Assembly (NCBI GenBank): GCA_010030605.1
Contig: RHCK01000081.1
Span: forward strand, 1-7,160
From: Acidimicrobiia bacterium
GTDB taxonomy: Bacteria > Actinomycetota > Acidimicrobiia > Acidimicrobiales > Ilumatobacteraceae
Direction: 5' to 3'
DNA length: 7,160 nucleotides
Below the pieces are notes generated by a model, which made no database searches, had not been told where the DNA came from, and was given only the letters and a program-made list of their open reading frames with translations. Shown in pieces: positions 1 through 5,120 of this stretch. Position 1 is the stretch's first letter. Each line of letters starts with the position of its first letter. The translations under genes were made by a program, and so were the position numbers.

Positions 1-60
1 ACGATCGTCGATCTGCAACGAGCGCAGGTGTCGGCGGTCGTGTGCGATGAGTGAACGCAC
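1..60. other. Edge segment, ambiguous partial coding sequence
   Basis: This stretch is too short to assign. On the plus strand, frame 1 is open from the edge and stops with TGA at 52-54, which would make it the tail of a gene converging on the flavoprotein gene (last residues ...SAVVCDE). On the minus strand, a GTG at 60-58 directly abuts the flavoprotein's stop codon and stays open to the edge (VRSLIAHDRR...), which would make it the next gene of the leftward operon, although no clear ribosome binding site precedes it. Both readings have mostly G/C third positions, so composition does not decide between them. No terminator hairpin is visible here. Confidence 0.3.
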
Positions 61-1308
61 TCAGGCGTTCGGCGCCAAACGAACGATGGCCGCGGCCGCT
101 TTGTAGGCGGCCTCGGCCGGACCGATCTCGTCGGGGCGTAGCAAGTTCGCCATGATGCGCAGCACCCATTCCATCAGGGTTCGACTCTGAATACCGACGC
201 GGCTGAGTTCGCGCATCAGAACGGGTCGGCCAATGATTCGCGCGAAGAGGCGCGCCACCTTGAAGTACTGGCCGTATTCGTCGTCGAGCAACGACTGGTA
301 ACGCTGCAGTGCCGCCGGGTCGTTGTTCTTGATGGCATCGGCCAGCACGTCGGCAGCGATACGCGCGGTTTCGTAGGCGTAGTCGATGCCCTCACCATTG
401 AACGGATTCACGCTTCCGGCCGCATCACCAACCACGAGATACGTCGGTCCCGACTTCGGTCCGACGGATCCACCCATGGGTATGCGACCGGACGTGGCCT
501 TGCCGGTGGGGTTGTCGGGATCGATCTCCCAACGATCGGCGATCATGTGCGCGTATTCGTTGAGTAGGTGAGTGGTGTTCACGCTCTTGAAGTCGCGGAA
601 GGTGGAGAGAAGACCCACACCGATGTTCACCGTGCCGTCACCGACGGGGAAGATCCATCCATAACCCGGCAGCGGATTGCCGTTGCGATCCTTCACGTCG
701 AGCGCCGATTCGATCCATGGTTCGGCATGTCGTGGAGTTTCCCAATACGTGCGAATGGCGGTGCCATACGGCCACTCCTTCGTGCGAAACGTTCCAAGAG
801 CTCGACCGAATCGGCTGTTGGCACCATCGGCGACGATCACGTACTTCGCGGTGATGTCGACGGGAGTTTCGGAACCTTTGGCGAGCACGCTCGCTCCGCG
901 TACGAAGCCGCGGTCGAGAACGGGAGCGACGGCTTCATGACCCTCGAGCAACGTTGCACCGGCCTGCACGGCGTTGCGCGCGACCATGGTGTCTAGCTCG
1001 CGCCGACGCACCACGTAACCATGTTGGGGGTAGATCGGATGCGACGGCCACTGAAGTTCGAGCGCCTTGCCATGCGCGGTGGCCCGGAGTCCCTCGTAGC
1101 GGTGGAACCGCGCGAGTTGATCGCCGAGTCCCATGTCGTTGATCTGCTTCACCGCCCGTGGCGTGAGCCCGTCCCCGCACGTCTTTTCGCGCGGAAAGGT
1201 TTTCTTGTCGATCACGACCACATCGAGGCCGTGCCGAGCGAGCCAGTACCCAGCGGCGGCGCCGGCCGGACCGGCGCCAATGACGAGAACGTCGTGCTGA
1301 GCGGCCAT
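61..1308 (-). CDS. Geranylgeranyl reductase-family FAD-dependent oxidoreductase (possible menaquinone side-chain reductase)
   Basis: This is a 415-residue flavoprotein of the geranylgeranyl reductase family, which saturates double bonds in isoprenoid chains. Seen in the sequence: an N-terminal Rossmann FAD motif GAGPAG (residues 11-16); the family signature PREKTCGDGLTPRA around residues 39-52, with Cys44; the second FAD-contact motif VADGANSRFGR (159-169); GYGWIFP (215-221); and the C-terminal FAD motif GDAAGSVNPFNGEGI (294-308). The length matches the roughly 400 residues usual for the family. The ATG start places the Rossmann strand at residue 6 as expected, but only a weak GGGG lies about 14 bases upstream. 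It follows the cytochrome c gene on the same strand after about 80 bases, so co-transcription is plausible. Mycobacterial MenJ, which reduces one isoprene unit of menaquinone, belongs to this family. Beside a quinol oxidase operon a menaquinone role is attractive but inferred; phospholipid or carotenoid precursor reduction is the alternative. Confidence 0.9.
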   Translation of the reverse strand: MAAQHDVLVIGAGPAGAAAGYWLARHGLDVVVIDKKTFPREKTCGDGLTPRAVKQINDMGLGDQLARFHRYEGLRATAHGKALELQWPSHPIYPQHGYVVRRRELDTMVARNAVQAGATLLEGHEAVAPVLDRGFVRGASVLAKGSETPVDITAKYVIVADGANSRFGRALGTFRTKEWPYGTAIRTYWETPRHAEPWIESALDVKDRNGNPLPGYGWIFPVGDGTVNIGVGLLSTFRDFKSVNTTHLLNEYAHMIADRWEIDPDNPTGKATSGRIPMGGSVGPKSGPTYLVVGDAAGSVNPFNGEGIDYAYETARIAADVLADAIKNNDPAALQRYQSLLDDEYGQYFKVARLFARIIGRPVLMRELSRVGIQSRTLMEWVLRIMANLLRPDEIGPAEAAYKAAAAIVRLAPNA

Positions 1309-1388
1309 GGTGTCAGTGTTGCCCCGGTCGGGCCGTCACGCCCATCCGGAGTCGTGACGAATTGATGATGACCGGTTCGACGACCGGC

Positions 1389-2189
1389 TCAGCCGGCCGC
1401 GATCTCTTGATCGGCGGGGGTACCCAATCGGGGGGCGGTTCCCACGCCAGGCAGGCTCTCGAAGGTCATCGAGCCGTCTTCGAGGCCGAGGAAGATGGCG
1501 CTGTCCTCAGAACACCACTTTTCGTACTCTTCGGCCCATTCTCCAGCCTCATCAGCACCGGAAATGTCATAACGAATATGACAGACAAGGCCGAGAATCT
1601 CGTATTCGGTCAAGGCGCCGCCCGCCATGGCGCCCTGGGCGGGCATGGCGCTGCCGTTATACGAACGGGGGTAATGAGCCCCGCCCTCACGATTCGGATC
1701 TCCGTAGGAGGCCACACCGGCCGCTTCAAAGGCCTCGGTGCCGTTGTAGACCCAGTTCAACATGTCTTCGATGTGCGGGAACGTCTTGAGTGATTCCCCA
1801 TCTTTCAGGACGCGGCCCGCTCCGCCACCGCCGTCGGCACCGTGGCAGCTGGCGCAGGCTCCGTACTGCTCGATTCCGATGGCGATGGGACCCGAGGCTT
1901 CGGCCTTTTGGGGCTGCAGACCACGGACGTACATGAACAAAAAGACCGGCATGAGGGCCAGGGTGCCCATGGCCCAGTACGGAATTCGACCGCGGGACTT
2001 GGCGGCGGCCACGTACGGGGCATCGGGCTTCGAAACAGGCTTCTGAGCAGGTGTTTCAGCGGCGGCTCGAGCCACGGGGGCGGCGGCCTCGGTGGTGGCC
2101 GGGACCGCAGCGGCGCCGGCGTCGGACGACGCACCTCCCGCCTTGCGGTCGCGAGAGCGCTTCAGAAGGTGCTCGGGAATCTCGGTCAC
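1389..2189 (-). CDS. Membrane-anchored monohaem cytochrome c with N-terminal IPEHLLKR motif
   Basis: The 266-residue product starts at GTG (2189-2187), chosen because AAAGGA lies 7 bases upstream; a longer reading to 2279 has an unlikely Cys/Trp/Arg-rich head. From the N-terminus it has TEIPEHLLKRS (2-12), an Ala/Pro/Lys-rich linker to about residue 68, one transmembrane helix (about 69-88), then an exported cytochrome c domain. CASCH (112-116) binds the haem covalently and Met182 in SAMPAQG is the probable sixth ligand. Two further cysteines (203, 226) could form a disulfide. It is predicted to carry electrons on the outer membrane face, probably between the bc-type complex encoded divergently and a terminal oxidase, or to be an accessory subunit of that complex. 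Its first 33 coding bases match those of the subunit IV-type gene at 28 positions, including a shared N-terminal motif. The exact partner is unknown. Confidence 0.92.
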   Translation of the reverse strand: MTEIPEHLLKRSRDRKAGGASSDAGAAAVPATTEAAAPVARAAAETPAQKPVSKPDAPYVAAAKSRGRIPYWAMGTLALMPVFLFMYVRGLQPQKAEASGPIAIGIEQYGACASCHGADGGGGAGRVLKDGESLKTFPHIEDMLNWVYNGTEAFEAAGVASYGDPNREGGAHYPRSYNGSAMPAQGAMAGGALTEYEILGLVCHIRYDISGADEAGEWAEEYEKWCSEDSAIFLGLEDGSMTFESLPGVGTAPRLGTPADQEIAAG

Positions 2190-2196
2190 GGACCTG

Positions 2197-2202
2197 TCCT
2201 TT
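2197..2202 (-). promoter_or_regulatory. Ribosome binding site fixing the GTG start of cytochrome c
   Basis: On the minus strand the hexamer AAAGGA ends 7 bases before the GTG at 2189. It supports this start over upstream in-frame codons. The neighbouring N-terminus then begins with the TEIPEHLLKR motif exactly as in the subunit IV-type protein, which independently supports the call. Confidence 0.75.
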
Positions 2203-2352
2203 CGGAGATTGGTCGGTCGGGGGTTACAAGAACGATACGAAATGAACCATCGCCACGAGCGACAGTCCGGACAGAACACTAGAGGGCGGCGAGGCCGGAG
2301 TTGGAATTCCTCGCTGGGATTTCATGAGTCGGTACGTTGCACTTGCGCACAA

Positions 2353-2370
2353 CCCCACGGTCTCGTGGGG
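2353..2370. repeat. GC-rich hairpin with perfect 7-bp stem
   Basis: CCCCACG and CGTGGGG flank a four-base loop GTCT, forming a perfect stem. No T-run follows on either strand, so it does not look like an intrinsic terminator. It lies in the middle of the divergent region and could be an operator or a leader RNA structure. Confidence 0.5.
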
Positions 2371-2393
2371 ATGGCGTGATAGACCGAATCCAT

Positions 2394-2412
2394 GTCGTGG
2401 TGTTCGCACGAC
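2394..2412. repeat. Inverted repeat GTCGTG-7-CACGAC
   Basis: Six-base arms GTCGTG (2394-2399) and CACGAC (2407-2412) are separated by seven bases. The spacing is in the range of a dimeric regulator site, but in a sequence this rich in CGAC words such an arm could arise by chance. Confidence 0.3.
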
Positions 2413-2488
2413 TCACCCCCTTCGAAATCGATACCAACGGCCGCGACTCGTGTGACGGTCAACCGTGTTTCGGTTCGTAGCGAGTTGG

Positions 2489-2510
2489 GTCGTCGAAGAC
2501 CTCCGACGAC
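2489..2510. repeat. Inverted repeat GTCGTCG-8-CGACGAC
   Basis: Seven-base perfect arms (2489-2495 and 2504-2510) flank an eight-base spacer. The arms resemble those of the inverted repeat at 2394-2412 (GTCGTG/CACGAC), which hints at a common recognition word. A -10-like TACAGT begins one base after the right arm, so a bound protein would cover such a promoter if it is real. Confidence 0.35.
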
Positions 2511-2575
2511 TACAGTTCCCATGGGTGCGAAGTGCCGTAGACGCAGGTACACGGTTCGTCGCGCCTCGTACACCT

Positions 2576-2598
2576 CGACAACGACACACCGACAACGA
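2576..2598 (+). repeat. Tandem-like direct repeat CGACAACGA
   Basis: The nonamer CGACAACGA occurs at 2576-2584 and again at 2590-2598, a 14-base period, just upstream of the 16-bp palindrome. It may be part of a regulatory site or of an A/C-rich untranslated leader; no function can be assigned. Confidence 0.35.
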
Positions 2599-2606
2599 AA
2601 CGACCA

Positions 2607-2622
2607 CCACGTCGCGACGTGG
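2607..2622. repeat. Perfect 16-bp palindrome abutting the operon start
   Basis: CCACGTCGCGACGTGG is fully self-complementary with no spacer. Its right end overlaps the GGAG (2621-2624) that is the likely ribosome binding site for the ATG at 2634. As DNA it could be an operator for a dimeric repressor; as RNA it could partly cover the binding site, although a spacer-free palindrome folds with a shortened stem. It is the strongest regulatory candidate in the region. Confidence 0.55.
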
Positions 2623-2633
2623 AGACGGAAGGG

Positions 2634-3122
2634 ATGACCGGCTCGATGCTGGCGATTGACATTCTGAAGTGGCCGGGAATGAACCAGGCGTTCCTGTTCT
2701 CGTTCGCCGCGACCCTCGTCTTGACGGGTCTCATTTTCGTCTACGGCAAGCGCCGTCCCATCGGCACGCCGGTGTCCTGGGGTGAGGCGATGCTGGGCGC
2801 CACCTACGCCTTCTTCGTGATGTTCCTTGCCTACGGCGTTGTTCCGCATCAGTGGCTCGTTCACGTACAGAACGAACTCGGTTGGCGTTCCGACAAGATG
2901 CTCAACGGACCCGGCGACATCTTCAAGTCGCAGGCCAAGGGTGGAAGTTTCCCGTTCGACATCAACTATCTGCAGGTGGGTGACATCATCGTCACCGGTA
3001 TCTACGGCTTCTTCCTCGGATTGCAGATCTACATGTGGTCGTGGTGGCAGAAGCGCGGCAAGGCGACGTCCACGGAGCTCGAACAGTCCACGTATGGTCG
3101 ACCGCTGGTGAAGAAGGCCTGA
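2634..3122 (+). CDS. Three-helix membrane protein of unknown function, first gene of the bc-complex operon
   Basis: The 162-residue product is not a family I can name. It has three predicted transmembrane helices (about 19-37, 52-71, 116-137). A long loop between helices 2 and 3 holds a conserved-looking stretch VVPHQWLVHVQNELGW (69-84) with two histidines, and a Trp/Lys-rich end to helix 3 (WSWWQKRGK). The start chosen is ATG 2634, with GGAG nine bases upstream; GTG 2619 lies inside the 16-bp palindrome and lacks a binding site, and ATG 2646 is possible, with GGAAGGG 12 bases away. It ends three bases before the ferredoxin start, so it is firmly in the operon. The ferredoxin and cytochrome b neighbours suggest a subunit or assembly factor of the complex, perhaps the membrane dock for the ferredoxin. 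The loop histidines could be metal or haem ligands, but nothing in the sequence proves it. Confidence 0.85.
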   Translation: MTGSMLAIDILKWPGMNQAFLFSFAATLVLTGLIFVYGKRRPIGTPVSWGEAMLGATYAFFVMFLAYGVVPHQWLVHVQNELGWRSDKMLNGPGDIFKSQAKGGSFPFDINYLQVGDIIVTGIYGFFLGLQIYMWSWWQKRGKATSTELEQSTYGRPLVKKA

Positions 3123-3125
3123 TTC

Positions 3126-3539
3126 ATGGCACGCACCGACGCCAATCCGCCGATGATGCCGTACTCGGACCAGTACCAACTGGTCGAGGTCGATGCTGAT
3201 TATCTGACCAAGGCCGTCAAGCCGAAGCAGTTCATTCACATCGATCAAACCGAGTGCATCATGTGCGAAGGATGCGTCGACATCTGCCCGTGGAAGTGCA
3301 TCCACATGGTCACCCCCGATGCGGTCGTCGAGGCCACCGGAACCGAACGTCCCGGTATCGATCCCAACGACAATGTTCTCTTCATCATCGACGACGATGT
3401 GTGCACGCGTTGCGCGTTGTGCGTCGATCGATGCCCGACCGGGGTCATCATCCTCGGCAAGGCCGGTGCGGCTCTCGCGACCGGCGACACCCACGCTCGT
3501 ACCAGTAATCACGGCTACGCCTACGGAATGCGGTTCTAG
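3126..3539 (+). CDS. 2[4Fe-4S] ferredoxin encoded in the cytochrome bc operon
   Basis: This soluble 137-residue protein has two bacterial 4Fe-4S motifs of the form CxxCxxCxxxCP: Cys44/47/50/54 (CIMCEGCVDICP) and Cys93/96/99/103 (CTRCALCVDRCP). An additional Cys58 follows the first motif in CPWKC. The roughly 38 residues between motifs are longer than in small clostridial ferredoxins, and N- and C-terminal extensions (about 43 and 33 residues) may be docking segments. No signal peptide or membrane helix is present, so it acts in the cytoplasm. AGAAGG about eight bases before the ATG gives a good binding site. It lies 3 bases after the membrane protein gene and 11 before the b6-type gene. A role as cytoplasmic electron donor or acceptor subunit of the quinol complex is inferred from this placement; a free ferredoxin for other pathways is the alternative. 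Confidence 0.93.
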   Translation: MARTDANPPMMPYSDQYQLVEVDADYLTKAVKPKQFIHIDQTECIMCEGCVDICPWKCIHMVTPDAVVEATGTERPGIDPNDNVLFIIDDDVCTRCALCVDRCPTGVIILGKAGAALATGDTHARTSNHGYAYGMRF

Positions 3540-3541
3540 GA

Positions 3542-3553
3542 GACACACTCATG
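3542..3553 (+). repeat. Leader repeat gacacactcATG, copy 1
   Basis: The nine bases before the b6-type start plus the ATG (gacacactcATG) recur identically at 4346-4357 before the subunit IV-type start. Both follow a purine-rich ribosome binding site (AGGAG and AAGGA). The shared context may equalise translation of the two halves of cytochrome b, or be a relic of duplication. Confidence 0.5.
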
Positions 3554-4333
3554 GCAAAAGTCATCGACGACCCCCGACCCACTGCGAAGGAGCGGCTCAA
3601 CAAGACCGTTGAGTCCGTTCAAGGAAGCCAAGCCTGGAACTCGATCTTCCGTCCCGGCTCGATCTTCCGCAAGGGATACACCGACAGCCCGCGTAACCGT
3701 TCGTACGTGATCATGAACTCGGTGCTGTATCACTTGCACCCGGTGAAGGTGAAGCGCCACGCGGTGAAGGTCAGCTACACGCTGTGCCTCGGCGGTCTCA
3801 GCTTCTTCCTGTTCATTCTTCTCACCGTCACCGGCATCTTCTTGATGTTCTTCTATCGACCGGAAGCAACCGCGGCATGGAACGACATCAAGAGCCTGCA
3901 GACCTCGGTGGCGTTCGGATTACTCATACGAAACATGCATCGATGGGGCGCTCACTTGATGGTGTTGTCCGTGTTCTTGCACATGGCCCGCGTCTTCTAC
4001 CACGGTGCGTACAAGCCGCCGCGCGAATTCAACTGGGTCATCGGCGTCGTGTTGCTCACGCTCACCTTGTTGCTGTCGTTCACCGGCTACCTGTTGCCGT
4101 GGGACCAGCTGGCCATGTGGGCCGTGGCCGTGGGCACGAACATGATGGGGTACACCCCGGTGTTCGGTTCGCAGGTGAGATTCGTCTTGCTCGGCGGAGT
4201 CGAGATCGGCTCCGAGACGCTGTTGCGTTGGTACGTGTTGCACGTGCTGATGCTTCCGTTCGTGATCGTGATCTTCATGGCCATCCACTTCTGGCGCGTC
4301 CGCAAGGACGGCGGCATCTCCGGGCCGCTCTGA
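3551..4333 (+). CDS. qcrB: Cytochrome b6-type subunit (N-terminal cytochrome b) of a bc/b6f-like complex
   Basis: The 260-residue product is the haem-binding half of cytochrome b, ending like plastid b6 with GGISGPL. Four helices are visible (about 77-101, 128-150, 161-183, 226-248). His130 and His144 on helix B and His231 and His246 on helix D are the ligands of the two b haems; the 15-residue step between the last pair is the b6 type, not the 14 of mitochondrial cytochrome b. Cys79 in YTLCLGG sits 51 residues before His130, exactly as Cys35 before His86 in b6, predicting a thioether-bound third haem (c_i). Compared with b6 there are about 44 extra N-terminal residues, cytoplasmic and basic. 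AGGAG eight bases before ATG supports the start. The subunit IV-type gene follows after 21 bases. Together they form the quinone-cycling core in the membrane. petB would be an equally valid name. Confidence 0.95.
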   Translation: MAKVIDDPRPTAKERLNKTVESVQGSQAWNSIFRPGSIFRKGYTDSPRNRSYVIMNSVLYHLHPVKVKRHAVKVSYTLCLGGLSFFLFILLTVTGIFLMFFYRPEATAAWNDIKSLQTSVAFGLLIRNMHRWGAHLMVLSVFLHMARVFYHGAYKPPREFNWVIGVVLLTLTLLLSFTGYLLPWDQLAMWAVAVGTNMMGYTPVFGSQVRFVLLGGVEIGSETLLRWYVLHVLMLPFVIVIFMAIHFWRVRKDGGISGPL

Positions 4334-4345
4334 TCGGGAAGGACT

Positions 4346-4357
4346 GACACACTCATG
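4346..4357 (+). repeat. Leader repeat gacacactcATG, copy 2
   Basis: This is the second copy of the 12-base word found at 3542-3553, ending in the start codon of the subunit IV-type gene. The AAGGA ribosome binding site (4339-4343) precedes it with 11 bases to the ATG. Confidence 0.5.
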
Positions 4358-4387
4358 ACCGAAATCCCCGAACACCTTCTGAAGCGG
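4355..4387 (+). repeat. N-terminal coding segment duplicated between cytochrome c and subunit IV-type genes
   Basis: These 33 bases match the first 33 coding bases of the minus-strand cytochrome c (2189 down to 2157) at 28 positions; four of the five differences are synonymous, and the fifth is ATG versus GTG at the start codon. Identity falls sharply afterwards. A diverged further copy at amino-acid level lies at 4469-4495 (IPAHLLERS). Confidence 0.8.
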
Positions 4388-5107
4388 GCGCAAGCCGCCC
4401 GTGACAAAGCGGCTGCATCATCCGGCGACGCCGCCGCGGGCTCGGACGCTCCGGCGTCGGATCCTCGTATCCCGGCGCACCTTCTCGAGCGCAGCAAGGC
4501 CGCGCGATCCAAGACCGACGATGGCGGCGCGGTCGCCGTTGCCGACAAGGTGGCCGCGGTCGTGGCCGCCGCACCGGCTTCGGGTGGAGTTCCCGTTGGT
4601 GCCGGCCCCGGTGGTCACACCCAACGTCTGCTCACCGTCGTCAAGTCCGGATCCATTCAGGACGTGAAAGCAACGCCCGTCGACAAGGTGCACACCTGGC
4701 CGCACCTGTTGGCTGTCGAGTTCGTCGCCGCGTTGGCGTGCACGGCGTTCTTGTTCTTCTTCTCGATCTTCGTGAACGCTCCGCTGTTGCAGTTGGCGAA
4801 CCCGAACCAGACGCCGAACCCGTCGAAGGCCCCGTGGTACTTCCTCGGTCTGCAGGAATTGCTCACGATGTTCCACCCGATGGTGGCCGGTGTGACCATC
4901 CCCGGAATCGCGTTGTTCGCCTTGATCCTGGCGCCGTACATCGACAAGAACCCGTCGAACAAGCCGGAGGACCGCAAGTTCGCCACCTCCATCATGACCG
5001 TGCACCTCATGTTCTGGGCCGTGCTCGTCATGATCGGTTCGTTCTTCCGCGGTCCCGGATTCAACTTCGTCTTCCCGTGGCGTGACGGCCTGTTCTTCGA
5101 GTTGTGA
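4355..5107 (+). CDS. Cytochrome b C-terminal (subunit IV-type) protein with duplicated IPxHLL motif extension
   Basis: The 250-residue product is the C-terminal half of cytochrome b, which completes the Qo site. A non-membrane extension of about 115 residues comes first: IPEHLLKRA (4-12), then IPAHLLERS (39-47), each followed by a basic Ala/Ser/Lys stretch, then a Gly/Ala linker. Plant and cyanobacterial subunit IV (about 160 residues) lacks this. Three helices follow (about 117-138, 177-195, 209-231). The Qo motif is APWY (159-162), within KAPWYFLGLQELL, in place of PEWY; near the end FRGPGFNFVFPW (231-242) is typical of bacterial menaquinol-type subunits. The N-terminus should be cytoplasmic, as in b6f. 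The first motif matches the divergently encoded cytochrome c N-terminus nearly residue for residue. The family assignment is firm; the extension's job is unknown. petD would be the plastid counterpart name. Confidence 0.94.
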   Translation: MTEIPEHLLKRAQAARDKAAASSGDAAAGSDAPASDPRIPAHLLERSKAARSKTDDGGAVAVADKVAAVVAAAPASGGVPVGAGPGGHTQRLLTVVKSGSIQDVKATPVDKVHTWPHLLAVEFVAALACTAFLFFFSIFVNAPLLQLANPNQTPNPSKAPWYFLGLQELLTMFHPMVAGVTIPGIALFALILAPYIDKNPSNKPEDRKFATSIMTVHLMFWAVLVMIGSFFRGPGFNFVFPWRDGLFFEL

Positions 5108-5110
5108 GGA
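5106..5110 (+). promoter_or_regulatory. Ribosome binding site fixing the Rieske start
   Basis: GAGGA overlaps the stop codon of the subunit IV-type gene and lies 10 bases before the ATG at 5121. It supports this start over the earlier in-frame GTG at 5082, which would lie inside the previous gene and has no binding site of its own. Confidence 0.7.
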
Positions 5111-5120
5111 ATCACCACTA

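Larger units (their letters stand above)
2190..2633. promoter_or_regulatory. Divergent intergenic region between cytochrome c and the bc-complex operon
   Basis: About 440 bases separate the two divergent start codons, and no convincing gene is seen: readings on either strand are Arg/Ser/Thr-rich, lack ribosome binding sites and fit no family I recognise. The region must hold promoters for both transcripts. I see no pair of -35/-10 boxes that I would call; TACAGT at 2511-2516 (plus) and TATCGT at 2237-2232 (minus) are isolated -10-like hexamers only. What does stand out is a set of inverted repeats, listed separately at 2353-2370, 2394-2412, 2489-2510 and 2607-2622, plus a short direct repeat at 2576-2598. 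The placement suggests shared control of both electron-transfer transcripts, by inference from layout. Confidence 0.6.

Noticed and set aside
1372..1396. Short inverted repeats around the cytochrome c stop codon (ACCGG/CCGGT and CCGGCT/AGCCGG) as a terminator
   Set aside because: Stems are only 5-6 bp, one has a one-base loop, and no T-run follows; co-transcription with the downstream flavoprotein gene is more likely.
2190..2279. Upstream extension of the cytochrome c start
   Set aside because: The added residues are Cys/Trp/Arg-rich and unlike the rest, while GTG at 2189 has AAAGGA 7 bases upstream and gives an N-terminus matching the subunit IV-type protein.
2224..2325. Possible 33-residue hydrophobic peptide on the minus strand (MKSQRGIP... 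ending ...HFVSFL) upstream of cytochrome c
   Set aside because: It has no ribosome binding site and its third positions are less G/C-rich than the real genes; a small single-helix protein cannot be excluded but is not supported.
2392..2637. Plus-strand 81-codon open frame in the divergent region
   Set aside because: It is Ser/Thr/Arg-rich low-complexity sequence without a binding site and overlaps the palindrome and the next gene's start.
2322..3548. Long minus-strand open reading frame (408 codons) opposite the first two operon genes
   Set aside because: It covers two well-supported plus-strand genes, has no recognisable domain and is the expected mirror of GC-rich codons.
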